Position numbers and translations under genes: made by a program. Of a stretch of 51,281 bases of DNA, positions 17,678 to 27,139 are shown in pieces. This stretch comes from an uncultured Lewinella sp. (GTDB lineage Bacteria; Bacteroidota; Bacteroidia; Chitinophagales; Saprospiraceae). Each line of letters opens with the position of its first letter. Within the stretch, counting starts at the first letter, position 1. A model generated the notes under the pieces. That model worked only from the letters and a program-made list of their open reading frames with translations. It did no database searches and was not told the DNA's origin. The stretch covers positions 1-51,281 of the forward strand of contig CAJXPD010000039.1 in NCBI GenBank assembly GCA_913057785.1, written 5' to 3'.

Positions 17678-18850
17678 TCATTTGCCTCCCTGTGGCAAAT
17701 CCTTCAAAACCTCAGCCCAACTGATCATTTTGAAGTTTTGAGCCACAAGACTGTCTCCTTCGTGATTGAAGCCATCTTGAACAACCAACAGGCCTTGGGG
17801 GTAGTCCTCATTTAGGTATTGAGTAACTACATCCAAACCATCGGTTTCTTCAACCCCATCAATCCCAGCATTGGATCCAACCTTAAAACTGCTTAGGTAG
17901 GAATTATCTCCTGATCCAGTAAAGACGGCGTATGAAAAATTGCCTTGACTACTAGCTAGGAGAAGATCTTTTTCTCCATGCTCTATGAAGGTAATTCCTT
18001 CTATGTCAAAAGCGATATTGGGGTTAGTATCGCCGCTAGCAGTCAAAAACTCCTTCACATCGCCGCTCTCAGGATCAAGTTGCAATTTCCAGATTCCTCG
18101 ATTCTCTTCCCCTACATAGAGAAAACCGCGTTTGTCATCAGTTGCCATTCCTTCGGTTTGAGAATCAAATTGAACTTCCCTCAACAGCTTTAATTCTAGT
18201 TGGTCTTCAGGGGTGGGAATAAGTTCAAACTGTTGCATTCGTCCGTTTTTGCCGTTAATAATGGCGTAGGACTTATTTTTCTGCTGATCCTGACCGAAGG
18301 TGAAACCATAGATGTCGTCGATACGAGTACTATCAACTTGTAATATTCCATTAGATATATCGGTTAAGGAACCATTTTTTGGATTCAATTGAAATAAATC
18401 AATCGATTGATTCGTACGGTTGCTGCATCCGATAATGATAATGTTTTTGTCAACCAAAGGAAAGTCATAAATAATATCAACGTTATTAATGTTTCCAATC
18501 GGATAGTATTCTACTTCCTTTCCCGTCAGGTCATAAACTGCTAATCCCCCCCTTTTGTTAGATCCAAAAATTAGGCTAGCGGAAGGATCCTTCGAGTTAA
18601 CCCAAATAGCAGGATCATCGGCAGCATCTTCTGCGGCAGATGCCTGGACGGATTGCGTTTCCATAGTAGCGAAAACGGTATGCTCAATTTTTTTTTGCGC
18701 TTGGTAAGCTGCTACTAAAGCCAAGGAGTCTTCGTGTGCCTCCTTGTCCTCCGGAGTAGGTGTGGATTGATTTAAATCGACTGCCGATGGGGTGTTTTTG
18801 CAAGAGGCAAATAGAAGGATCAGCAGTGGAATCACTACATTTCTAAACAT
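17678..18850 (-). CDS. Beta-propeller phytase (3-phytase), lipoprotein
   Basis: A 390-aa protein with a lipoprotein signal (LLFASC, Cys17). The body matches beta-propeller phytases: DDPAIWVNSKDPSASLIFGSN, GGLAVYDLTGKEV, a GLYV-like blade (GFLYVGEENRGIW) and FDIEGITF. These enzymes use calcium to hydrolyse phytate to inositol phosphates and free phosphate. A surface or periplasmic lipid anchor is expected. It lies 40 bp downstream of a TonB-dependent receptor gene on the same strand, an arrangement reported for phytases in several Gram-negative bacteria, so both probably form one phosphate-scavenging operon. Confidence 0.9.
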   Translation of the reverse strand: MFRNVVIPLLILLFASCKNTPSAVDLNQSTPTPEDKEAHEDSLALVAAYQAQKKIEHTVFATMETQSVQASAAEDAADDPAIWVNSKDPSASLIFGSNKRGGLAVYDLTGKEVEYYPIGNINNVDIIYDFPLVDKNIIIIGCSNRTNQSIDLFQLNPKNGSLTDISNGILQVDSTRIDDIYGFTFGQDQQKNKSYAIINGKNGRMQQFELIPTPEDQLELKLLREVQFDSQTEGMATDDKRGFLYVGEENRGIWKLQLDPESGDVKEFLTASGDTNPNIAFDIEGITFIEHGEKDLLLASSQGNFSYAVFTGSGDNSYLSSFKVGSNAGIDGVEETDGLDVVTQYLNEDYPQGLLVVQDGFNHEGDSLVAQNFKMISWAEVLKDLPQGGK

Positions 18851-18890
18851 ATCTGATCAATTGAATAAAGCCTGAAATACAAAGCGTTAG

Positions 18891-21653
18891 CTAGTTTGAC
18901 ATATCGAATTTCACTCCCACGTCAAATCGAACATTATAATACTCAGCCTGCATAGTGCGTTGAGAAACACTTTGGAAGTATCTCAATGGCTGATTCAATA
19001 AGTTGTTGGCATTGGCATAAAGGACAAGAGTCTTTGAAAGACTATAGCTGAAATTCAGATCCAAGTAAGTCACCTGGTCATAATGGCGATCGAAAAAGTC
19101 ACTTTCTCCAACTTCATCAACAAAGTCACTCGCATAATTGAAAGAAAGTCGAGAGGTAAATCGCTTGTCTTCATAAGCAATGGAGGCATTCAATGTATGC
19201 TTAGGTGAGCCTGGTAGTTCCAGTTCGTCGTCCTCTCTTCCTTCAAAATTAAAGTCAGTTACTTCGGAACTCGTGTAGGTGTAGTTGAAATACAAGCCCA
19301 CGCCTTTAAGAGATGGAGCGATGAAATCCAATTGTCGTTGGAAAGCGATTTCCGCACCAAATAGAGTGGCATTTCCACCGTTGATTGGCTGAGCAAAGTT
19401 ATCCCACACTCTGCCTTCGAAGTTGAAGTCTTCAAAGCGTTGAGTTACAATGAAATCATTCACGTCTTTGTAAAACAGGCCTCCAGATAGAATCCCAACG
19501 GTCCCAAAGTAATGCTCTGCCATCAAATCAAAATTAGTAGAAGTAGTGGCTTCCAGATCGGGGTTACCGATCGTCAGTTCCTCCCCATCTTCTATTTGAC
19601 GGAATGGCACTAGGTCGAAGTAGTTGGGACGGGCAAGCGTATTGGTGTAAGCAAAACGAAGTACGGTTCGGGGGAGAATATTGTATTTCAAATGAAGTCC
19701 TGGTAATACATTCAGGTAGTCTCTGTTTTCTTGAGGCGTACCTGTAAGGATTTCTTCCTCATCATCAAACTGAAACCCTTCATACTCCAACTGCGTTTGT
19801 TCCAATCTCACCCCTGCCACAATCAGGAACTTATCAGCAAAACGTTGTTCAACCATGGCGTAACCACCGAAGATTTCTTCACTGGCGGTGAAATTACCAG
19901 CCAACTCACTTAGATCCTGCTCCCGTTCAAATTCTCCGGACCCTAGATTTAGCTCACCCGTAAATTCTCTTGAAATAAAAGAGCCGATAGTGTAATCACC
20001 GGCTAGATAATTGTCCCTGGATAGATCCGCCAAGCTTTTCAGACCATTGTCAAAAATGCTACCATCAACAGGTTCGTATTCATAAAAATCATTGCTACGA
20101 AGTTTTGACTTGGTGCGAATTCGGCCACCAAATTTCAGCATGCTCTGATTCTTTCCGAGCGCTAGGGGCAATTCAAAATCGATACGGCCATTCACATCTT
20201 CGTCTTCAGTGAATTGAAACTCTTCTGTGATCTCGCTCAATTCCCAAGAAGAAGAAGGATTGATGAATTCTGTCCCGAGGGCAGATATTAATGGTTCCTC
20301 TGGATTTGAAAAATTGGCAGAAACAGGGACCGTACCATCAGTAGCAATCTCGTAGTAGCGTTCATTAGGTCTATCTTCTGACGCTTTGGCATAGTTGGTC
20401 GACCAGTTTACCTTCAATTTACCGAAGATGTGCTTACCAGAAAGGGAAAAGTTCATCATCTGCTGATCTTCTAAACGGGCATATTTGATGTCCTCCGTTC
20501 CGGCCTTGGTCTGTCTTTCCAATTCTGCTACCCATTGCCCATCTTCCAATTCAATATCCTTGAAGACCGAACGATAGCGGTTCTCCCAGTCTTTACGTCG
20601 ATTGTAGATCCCTTTTAGAAAGATGGTATGATTAGGGTTAATCTGATAATCCAGAGATAGAGAGTAACTTTGGCGTACGCGTTGCAGATAGTATTGTCGG
20701 ATCTGGATCTCTTCTGGCCAAAAATCTTCTCCTTCATCGAAACGGTCGTTATCATTTGAGTCATCAAAGGTCCATTCGGCCTCGACATTGTCAGATCCCA
20801 AATTGTTGTCGAAGTAGGATCCACTCGCTATGATACCGAGCTTGTCATTTGCAAAACGATTACCGTATATAAATGACCCATTATAGGTCATTTCCTCCGC
20901 CAAGGCGTTATACCCTACTCCAAGAGTCCCTGAGATACGCTCCTGGTAAGGGGCCGCTCGCGTCACAAGATTAACGGAGCCTCCAATGGCATCGGCATCC
21001 ATATCTGGTGTCACAGCTTTGCTCACTTCGATGCTTTGCACCATATCCGAGGGAATCAGGTCGAGTTGTATGGTTCGAATCTCGGCCTCTGCCGAAGGAA
21101 TACGTTCTCCATTGATAGTCACAGCATTAAGCTGAGGAGCTGTCCCTCTAATGCTACCGAAACGGGCCTCTCCTTGATCGTATTGAACGCTAATTCCTGG
21201 AATCCGCTTAAGGGCGTCACCAACATTGGCATCGGGGAAACGTCCGATCTGGTCCGCGGCAATGATGTTGGTAATGTTATAGTTAGACAACTGGTTGTTT
21301 AATGCCCTAGCTTGGCCTCGGAGTTGGCTCGTGACCACAACCTCTTGCAAGGCGATTCCCGCTTCTAATTTGATATTTTGAACCGTCGTTTTGCCAGCAG
21401 CTACTTCGACGATATTTTCTTGAGGCTCAAATCCAATGTAGGAAATCTCAAGTTTGTATGAGCCAGGAGGGAGGTCCACAATAGAATAGTAACCGTCTAC
21501 ATCAGTAGTGGTTGCTGCCAAATCAGCAATGAAGACGTAGGCACCAGCTAGTGGTAAACTGGATTCGTCAACGATACGTCCGTTCAAGACGCCATTCTGG
21601 GCATTCATGACTAGACTAACGAGTGTCAATGCAATAACCAATAAATTTTTCAT
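18891..21653 (-). CDS. TonB-dependent receptor with carboxypeptidase-regulatory N-domain
   Basis: A 920-aa outer-membrane receptor. It has a signal peptide (to about residue 19), a CarboxypepD_reg-like domain at about 22-100 (NGRIVDESSLPLAGAYVF, the DVDGYYSI motif), then a plug domain (about 115-230; GDALKRIPGISVQYDQGEAR, GGSVNLVTRA), and a 22-strand barrel ending in YNVRFDVGVKFDMSN. The FDANVGDALKRIPG-type plug is typical of the TonB-receptor group found with glycan or phosphorus-compound hydrolases, without a SusD partner. The downstream phytase suggests the substrate is phytate or its products. It is the first gene of the pair; the upstream spacer (21654-21796) should hold the promoter. 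Confidence 0.9.
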   Translation of the reverse strand: MKNLLVIALTLVSLVMNAQNGVLNGRIVDESSLPLAGAYVFIADLAATTTDVDGYYSIVDLPPGSYKLEISYIGFEPQENIVEVAAGKTTVQNIKLEAGIALQEVVVTSQLRGQARALNNQLSNYNITNIIAADQIGRFPDANVGDALKRIPGISVQYDQGEARFGSIRGTAPQLNAVTINGERIPSAEAEIRTIQLDLIPSDMVQSIEVSKAVTPDMDADAIGGSVNLVTRAAPYQERISGTLGVGYNALAEEMTYNGSFIYGNRFANDKLGIIASGSYFDNNLGSDNVEAEWTFDDSNDNDRFDEGEDFWPEEIQIRQYYLQRVRQSYSLSLDYQINPNHTIFLKGIYNRRKDWENRYRSVFKDIELEDGQWVAELERQTKAGTEDIKYARLEDQQMMNFSLSGKHIFGKLKVNWSTNYAKASEDRPNERYYEIATDGTVPVSANFSNPEEPLISALGTEFINPSSSWELSEITEEFQFTEDEDVNGRIDFELPLALGKNQSMLKFGGRIRTKSKLRSNDFYEYEPVDGSIFDNGLKSLADLSRDNYLAGDYTIGSFISREFTGELNLGSGEFEREQDLSELAGNFTASEEIFGGYAMVEQRFADKFLIVAGVRLEQTQLEYEGFQFDDEEEILTGTPQENRDYLNVLPGLHLKYNILPRTVLRFAYTNTLARPNYFDLVPFRQIEDGEELTIGNPDLEATTSTNFDLMAEHYFGTVGILSGGLFYKDVNDFIVTQRFEDFNFEGRVWDNFAQPINGGNATLFGAEIAFQRQLDFIAPSLKGVGLYFNYTYTSSEVTDFNFEGREDDELELPGSPKHTLNASIAYEDKRFTSRLSFNYASDFVDEVGESDFFDRHYDQVTYLDLNFSYSLSKTLVLYANANNLLNQPLRYFQSVSQRTMQAEYYNVRFDVGVKFDMSN

Positions 21654-21774
21654 CCCTTAACTTAGTTTCATAAAATAAAGCCCCGAAGCTAGAGGCCCAA
21701 GGTTAATTGCATTCTACTGGAAGATTAAGTATTAATTAAGAAAATTGGAGAGACAGCTAGATTGTAGCTGGCAA

Positions 21775-21789
21775 TGTTAAATCTTAACA
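21775..21789. promoter_or_regulatory. Small palindrome upstream of the receptor-phytase pair
   Basis: TGTTAA ATC TTAACA is a perfect 6-3-6 palindrome, 122 bp upstream of the receptor start and 8 bp past the stop of the preceding cytochrome gene. It could be an operator or chance in AT-rich DNA. A run of TTAAT/ATTAA motifs lies closer to the receptor (around 21725-21740). Confidence 0.25.
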
Positions 21790-21796
21790 CGTTTAG

Positions 21797-23281
21797 TTAG
21801 AAATAAGGCCCTTCCTCGGCTAGAATAGTAGGGGCGGGGCTAAATTTTTCAATCGCCTCCCAGACTGCAGGACTTATATGTGTGCCAAATAAATAGACTT
21901 TCTCTACTTGTTTTAGATCTAAAAGATGTAAAGCTCCTTCATCAGAAAGCAGAGAATAAGAAAGGTTGATCGTCTTCAATTCTGGTAAATCACTCAGATA
22001 AGCTAGTCCTTTTCCTTTTAGGCAGGTTTTAGGTAGGTAAAGCTCCTGCAAGGCAGTCATTTGACTGATGCTGAACAGGCCATCGTCCGTAATCTCACTG
22101 CCGGGGAGTGATACTTTGGAAAATAAATGATAATGAGCACGCAAGGAATGTAGCGTCTCATCAGTAACGGTAGCTGGAGGAATAGTCTGTGCTACGGAAA
22201 ATAAGCCCTTGTAGTTCGGGTCAGGTGCTATCACTAACCCCAGTTTACTCCCCAAATAATCTAGTTTTTGGGTCAGTATAGCCAACTCCTGTTCTTCCTT
22301 CACCCATTTCTTTTGTTGTTGATTGAAATAGGGTAAAAAACGCCCAGCTAAGGCTTGTCCCTCAGGACCAGGAGGACCTTCTCCCCATTGCATCTGCTCC
22401 CGCGCTCCCTCTTCGATCCACCACTTTAGAAGTGTGACTTCGTCTTCACTCAAACCTTTTTTCTGCTTTGGCGGCATACGTTCATCATCCTGCAAGGGGA
22501 GCGTGATTCGATGATACAATTCACTTTGCGCCGATTCACCAGAAACCAACATAGCTTTCCCACTTTTCCCACCTGCTTGGATGCTGCTGTAGGAGGTTAT
22601 GAGAAAATCGCCTTTCGTCTTGTGTGGGTTGTGGCAGGACTGGCAGCGTGCCTCAAATATGGGTAGGAGAATATCTTCAAAAATCAATAGTTCTTCCGTC
22701 GGCTTTTGTACGGCGGTGGAAGTTGAAAGCTGAGGAGCGTATTCCGTCAAGAAGCCAGGTCCATGCGTAAGTGAACCACCAAGGTGGCTAGTATACACCA
22801 CTAGTATGATTAGGCTCAATAGCGAAATAGGGTAAAGTTTAGTAGACCAGGATGAAGGACTAGCGTTGGTGATTTGTTGCTTGCTAGCCGTGGAGGACTG
22901 CCAATAATAGGTGACGAGCATAAGCAGACCAAGACCTATCCCTCCCCATAGATGCTGTCGAACCAGGCTACCTTGATAATCGCCAGTTTGATACAGTAAA
23001 AAGCCTGCCAGGATGGTGCAGAAGCAGCTTAGGGTTGCTGCGATCCAAAGGATATTCAGTGCCTTTGGTCGCTTTGTTTCTTGTTTATAAAAAGTCCAAA
23101 GCTCCATTCCGGCCAACAGCAAGATCAAGCCTATTGGGAAGTGCAATAGGAGGATATGAAATCGACCTAGAAAGACTTTCCAGTCGCTAGTCGGTCCAGT
23201 CGGTACAGGTAGAAACGGAAGGATGACGAGTACCAAGGCAGCAAGCCCTAGTAGCCAGCCAAAAGCTTTCTTGTTTTTCAT
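21797..23281 (-). CDS. Membrane-bound planctomycete-type c-cytochrome/DUF2231-like protein with LRR
   Basis: The start at 23281 (MKNKKAFGW) gives a 494-aa protein; a longer frame from 23329 adds a non-hydrophobic leader. About five membrane helices fill residues 1-195 (HILLLHFPIGLILLLAGMELW is DUF2231-like). Then comes a planctomycete cytochrome C domain (LPIFEARCQSCHNPHKTKGDF, CxxCH haem motif, MPP at the distal Met position), and a C-terminal leucine-rich segment (about residues 385-485: SLPGSEITDDGLF, LQELYLPKTCLKG, LKTINLSYSLLSDEG). It is the last gene of a three-gene operon with DUF1552 and DUF1592 proteins. A role in an electron-transfer or surface-oxidation complex is likely; substrate unknown. 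Confidence 0.82.
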   Translation of the reverse strand: MKNKKAFGWLLGLAALVLVILPFLPVPTGPTSDWKVFLGRFHILLLHFPIGLILLLAGMELWTFYKQETKRPKALNILWIAATLSCFCTILAGFLLYQTGDYQGSLVRQHLWGGIGLGLLMLVTYYWQSSTASKQQITNASPSSWSTKLYPISLLSLIILVVYTSHLGGSLTHGPGFLTEYAPQLSTSTAVQKPTEELLIFEDILLPIFEARCQSCHNPHKTKGDFLITSYSSIQAGGKSGKAMLVSGESAQSELYHRITLPLQDDERMPPKQKKGLSEDEVTLLKWWIEEGAREQMQWGEGPPGPEGQALAGRFLPYFNQQQKKWVKEEQELAILTQKLDYLGSKLGLVIAPDPNYKGLFSVAQTIPPATVTDETLHSLRAHYHLFSKVSLPGSEITDDGLFSISQMTALQELYLPKTCLKGKGLAYLSDLPELKTINLSYSLLSDEGALHLLDLKQVEKVYLFGTHISPAVWEAIEKFSPAPTILAEEGPYF

Positions 23282-23315
23282 TACAATCGGTCTATTCGTT
23301 CTGTTGTCAGTTTTT

Positions 23316-23438
23316 ATACTACTAGACATCAGAGGTAAGAGACCAGACCGCTTCGCTGCGAGAAGCCAAAACCCTAGGCTTTTTGGTGAACATAGCAGTC
23401 TGTTTTCCGGCTTCTGTTTTCTGGATGTCCAGTAGTAT
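23316..23438. repeat. Long imperfect inverted repeat between cytochrome and DUF1552 genes
   Basis: Arms at 23316-23332 and 23421-23438 (left ATACTACTAGACATCAG) match with one mismatch and one bulge. An inner pair, AGAAGCC (23361-23367) with GGCTTCT (23409-23415), nests inside, so the segment could fold into a ~120-nt hairpin. It splits the operon. Confidence 0.45.
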
Positions 23439-23482
23439 AGTCAGTTCTGCTCCCGCCTCTAAAGCGGAAGCTGTATCAATGG

Positions 23483-24871
23483 TTAAGCTAAAACTTCATG
23501 TAATACTCGATCACTATCACCGAAACGCTCTACTGGGATATCAAAGGCTTGCAACATAGCTACGTAAAGGTTTGCTAGTGGTGTTTCTTTGGGGAAATTC
23601 AGGTTTTGGCCGGTTTTCAAACTGCCACCTGCCTGGCCTGCCACTACGATTGGAAGGTTGGTCGGACGATGGCGGTTACCATCTCGGAGACTGGAGCCAT
23701 ACAATACCATCGATTGTTCTAATAGGCTTTTTTCTCCTTCCTTCATTTGTGATAGGCGATCCAGAAAATAAGCAAACTGCTCGGTGTGCCAGTAGTTGAT
23801 CCGGGCGTACATATCCAGTAGATTGGCATTGTCTCTGTGGTGTGAAATCGTATGATGATTTCCAGTAACCCCATCCAAAAAGGTGAAGTTGCGATTACTT
23901 ACCGAATTTCCAAACATAAAGCTAGTCACGCGGGTGGCATCACTCCAAAGTGCCAGCGCATTGATGTCCATCATGAGCCTTACTTTGGTAGTAATATCCA
24001 CACCTGCATTTAATGCCACATAATCTTCGATTCGGACATTGAGGCGCAGTAGCTCCTTTTTGATATCCGGCGTGATATTGGCTTCGAAGTCTTTCAGTTT
24101 GTCGTCAGATACCAATCGCTTTTCTACGGATCGGACGGATTCCAGGTATTCCGACATCTTGTTTTGATCAGCAGCTCCCAGATGCTTGTTGAGCCGTTTA
24201 GCATCCTGCATTACGATATCCAATATACTTTTCTTGAAAGGATTCTCAGCACCTTGAGATTTACCGGGGATCACCCGCCTGAATAAACGATTGAAAGCAT
24301 ACACAGGATCGATCTCTCGAGGGCAAGGCTGGTTTGGAGAGGACCAGGAGATGGAGGAACCATACAAACGAGTGTAACCGACATTACTATCGACCCCACC
24401 TTTGACTGGGTCGATGGCGTACTCCAAGGAAGGGAACAGCGTTTGCTTTCCCACATGCTGGGCGGCCAATTGATCCATCGAAATACCATTGACATTGATG
24501 TTGGCGCCGGTAGTTTTGGTGATGTTGAAGCAGCTCAAGAAGGGAGCGGTCTTGGTGTAATGCCCGTCTGTACCCCGCACATCTACTAAGTTATTCTTCA
24601 GCTCACTAAGGATGAGCAGGTCTTTTTTGAAAGGCTCCAGCGGCTTTAGAGTAGGGGAGAGCTCAAAATTAGTGCCCCAGCCCTTCGGCGTCCATTTGTC
24701 TTCCCGTACCCCATTGGGGAAATAGAAAATAGCCATCCGTTTTGGGCTATTCTTCTCATAATAACGGGCAGGATCTATGCCGCTGGGAACCATAGCCTCC
24801 AGAAATGGAAGAGCCATACAAGCACCCAGGCCTTGGAGCATGGTTCTGCGGGATATTTGATGCTTACTCAT
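23483..24871 (-). CDS. DUF1552 domain protein, Tat-type leader
   Basis: A 462-aa protein covering a full DUF1552 domain. The N-terminus has a twin-arginine-like leader (SRRTMLQGLGACMALPFLEAM), suggesting export in folded form. Characteristic segments are KRMAIFYFPNGVREDKWTPKG, FLSCFNITKT and YGSSLRDGNRHRPTNLPIVVAGQ, the last also seen in alkaline-phosphatase-fold DUF1501/DUF1552 proteins. DUF1552 proteins nearly always occur next to DUF1592/planctomycete cytochrome proteins, as here (DUF1592 gene 20 bp upstream). Their biochemical function is not established. Confidence 0.88.
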   Translation of the reverse strand: MSKHQISRRTMLQGLGACMALPFLEAMVPSGIDPARYYEKNSPKRMAIFYFPNGVREDKWTPKGWGTNFELSPTLKPLEPFKKDLLILSELKNNLVDVRGTDGHYTKTAPFLSCFNITKTTGANINVNGISMDQLAAQHVGKQTLFPSLEYAIDPVKGGVDSNVGYTRLYGSSISWSSPNQPCPREIDPVYAFNRLFRRVIPGKSQGAENPFKKSILDIVMQDAKRLNKHLGAADQNKMSEYLESVRSVEKRLVSDDKLKDFEANITPDIKKELLRLNVRIEDYVALNAGVDITTKVRLMMDINALALWSDATRVTSFMFGNSVSNRNFTFLDGVTGNHHTISHHRDNANLLDMYARINYWHTEQFAYFLDRLSQMKEGEKSLLEQSMVLYGSSLRDGNRHRPTNLPIVVAGQAGGSLKTGQNLNFPKETPLANLYVAMLQAFDIPVERFGDSDRVLHEVLA

Positions 24872-24891
24872 GACAACTAGGGTGTTATTGA

Positions 24892-26856
24892 TTAAAAGTC
24901 ATCCTCTACTACGACAGGATCACTGATTTTATATCGAAATGGGTAACTCATTACCACTGCTTGCAGGAACTTTTCGGAATTAAAATCCTCTTCCAGCAAG
25001 GTATCTGCTAGGGATTGCACGGTCTTATAATCTTTAAAATTGATGGATCGACCGAGGGCAAATCCCAGGAATTTCTGCGCCAAATTCTTAGCGAAGAGAT
25101 GTTTTTTGCCTTGAAGAACCGACTTGAGTTCGGACGGTCCATCAAAGGATTCCCCGGATTTGAGGGTGCCTGAGGCATCGATCTTGGCCAACTGAGGCGT
25201 ATAATTCTCTCGCCAGCGCCCGATAGCATCGTAATTTTCTAAGGCAAATCCCAGGTCGTCCATTTCTTGGTGGCAACCCATGCAAGCGGGATCTTCTCTA
25301 TGGATTTCTAGCAACTCTCGCAGCGTCATCTCCTCGTGCGTTTTCTTGGCGGCTTCCAGTTCCGGGACGTCGGGCGGAGGGGCCTTGGCAGGCGTACCCA
25401 AGACTTTTTCCAGCACCCACTTCCCACGTAAGACTGGACTAGTTCGGGTGGGCAGGGAAGAAGCCGTCAGCACACTGGCCATACCCAATATCCCTCCTCT
25501 ATGTTCTGATGACAAAGACACTTTTCTAAGACTCAAACCTTCCACCCCTTCAATACCATAATGTTCGGCTAAGGGACGATTAAGGAAGGTGTAATTCCCA
25601 TTGAGCAGTTCTAGCAAGTTTTGGCTTTCGGTGAGGGTGTGATAAAAATAGGCTATGGCCTCCTCTTGCATGTACCCTTCCAATTCAGGGGTATAAGTGG
25701 GAAACTTGTCTGCATCGACATTATGTGAGGGCTCACTAAGCTTGTCTATATCCAACCATTGGGCAGCAAAACTTTCTGCCATTCGCTTGGCTTTGGGGCT
25801 CTCAAGCATGCGCTCCACTTGTGCTTTGAGTAGTGTGGTATCTCGCAATTCCTGGCGATAGGCCGCTTCTAGGAGTTGATCATCTGGAAGACTCGACCAA
25901 AGAAAGAAAGAAAGACGGGAAGCCATCTCAAAATCATTGACTAGGTAGGGAATGTCTGTAGGTTGATCTCCTTCCTGGCGGATGAGGAAATTTGGAGAAA
26001 CAAGTATGACCTTAAGGGCCTCGGCAATCCCGTCATCAAAACGATGCTTTCCTTTCGGGAGTTGGGTGTAGACTTCCTCGAAGAAGCTCAACAATTGTTC
26101 TTCCTCGGCAGGTAGCAGAATCCGGCGATAGGCCCTGGTGGCAAATGGGAAAAGTACGTCTTGAGCAGCCGATCGTCTTGCCTTCCTACTCGCTGCTTCC
26201 CCACCCCAAAGTTTCGCCCACCAGAGGGCTAAAGGCCGTAGTTGCTTTTTACTGGTTTTCGGAACTATTCGCTCCCAGTTTTCCACGGAGCAGGCAGTCT
26301 CTTCTACTATCATCTCTGCTGCCTCTAGATATCTTTCCATCAACAAGGGCGTGATATAGAGTGTCTTGGCGTAATTGTCGAAGCCTTCTCCACCGGACGG
26401 GTCTTTCGGGAAAAAGGCTCTGGCAGAGAAAGCGTAGCCCGTAAGATCCTCTACTGCATATTGATATTCTCGGCGACTAAGGCGTCGCGGCGGTATGAGT
26501 CCTGGATTCGCAACGCTTAAAGCATCGTTAAGGTATTTTTTGATGTAGGTGAAAAGGGTGTCTTTTTCCATGGCCGTTAAGCGAGGGCGGCCCTGGGGGG
26601 GCATGGAGCCATCTTCGATTTGCCGCATCAGGTCAGTGAAGAGTTCACCATCGGCTTGAATTCGGCGAATGAAGTCATACTTCTCAAGATTCAACCCACC
26701 TTTCTTATCATCAGCATTGTGGCAGGCCTCGTTGCAATGCTTGCGCAAAATGGGTTGAACCACTCTCCAATAGTGTCTCTGATCTGCAGGATAATTGGCT
26801 GCCAGCAAGGATTGCAGGCCTAGTCCTAAAAGGATAAGAAGGGCAAATCGTCGCAT
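24892..26856 (-). CDS. DUF1592/DUF1588/DUF1585 protein with haem-binding motifs
   Basis: A 654-aa exported protein (signal peptide to about residue 20). The domain order is a planctomycete cytochrome-like N-domain (PILRKHCNEACHN with MPP at about residue 85), DUF1587 (RRLSRREYQYAVEDLTG), DUF1592 (FLWSSLPDDQLLEAA), DUF1588 (NRPLAEHYGIEG, RGGILGMASVL) and DUF1585 (HREDPACMGCHQEMDDLGFALENYD). The C-terminal domain has a normal CxxCH, but the N-terminal motif is CNEACH, a CxxxCH spacing. First gene of the operon with DUF1552 and the membrane cytochrome. Such gene sets were first noted in planctomycetes and are thought to be redox or polymer-degrading systems, without biochemical proof. Confidence 0.88.
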   Translation of the reverse strand: MRRFALLILLGLGLQSLLAANYPADQRHYWRVVQPILRKHCNEACHNADDKKGGLNLEKYDFIRRIQADGELFTDLMRQIEDGSMPPQGRPRLTAMEKDTLFTYIKKYLNDALSVANPGLIPPRRLSRREYQYAVEDLTGYAFSARAFFPKDPSGGEGFDNYAKTLYITPLLMERYLEAAEMIVEETACSVENWERIVPKTSKKQLRPLALWWAKLWGGEAASRKARRSAAQDVLFPFATRAYRRILLPAEEEQLLSFFEEVYTQLPKGKHRFDDGIAEALKVILVSPNFLIRQEGDQPTDIPYLVNDFEMASRLSFFLWSSLPDDQLLEAAYRQELRDTTLLKAQVERMLESPKAKRMAESFAAQWLDIDKLSEPSHNVDADKFPTYTPELEGYMQEEAIAYFYHTLTESQNLLELLNGNYTFLNRPLAEHYGIEGVEGLSLRKVSLSSEHRGGILGMASVLTASSLPTRTSPVLRGKWVLEKVLGTPAKAPPPDVPELEAAKKTHEEMTLRELLEIHREDPACMGCHQEMDDLGFALENYDAIGRWRENYTPQLAKIDASGTLKSGESFDGPSELKSVLQGKKHLFAKNLAQKFLGFALGRSINFKDYKTVQSLADTLLEEDFNSEKFLQAVVMSYPFRYKISDPVVVEDDF

Positions 26857-27084
26857 ACGATCGGGCGTTTCGAGTACAAAACCAGTGTTCTGCCTCTATG
26901 TTGAAAGTTGGTGATTTAGCATTCGTTTTGTTCCAGCCGTTTGTTTATGTCGGTCGCTGAAGATCGTTGGCTGTATGATTACTCGTCTAGTGGCCGATGA
27001 AATTAAGGGAAATATGTGGGAATTGGAGTAGTAAACCGTTTAAAAAGTAGCACATATTGATTCAATTGTCTGTAAGGCCTTACT

Positions 27085-27128
27085 CTTCCGAAGTTTTCCG
27101 CAGTCCAACTGTAGAGAAACTTTGGAAG
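27085..27128. repeat. TCCGAAG-family inverted repeat after the amidase gene
   Basis: CTTCCGAAGTTT (27085-27096) pairs with AAACTTTGGAAG (27117-27128), 12 bp with one G-T type mismatch, loop 20 nt. It lies 12 bp beyond the amidase stop, where a terminator is expected. Confidence 0.6.
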
Positions 27129-27139
27129 TGTGAAGCTGT

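Noticed and set aside
23316..23438. MITE or small insertion between operon genes
   Set aside because: No target duplication or second copy is visible in the window, so it is listed only as an inverted repeat.
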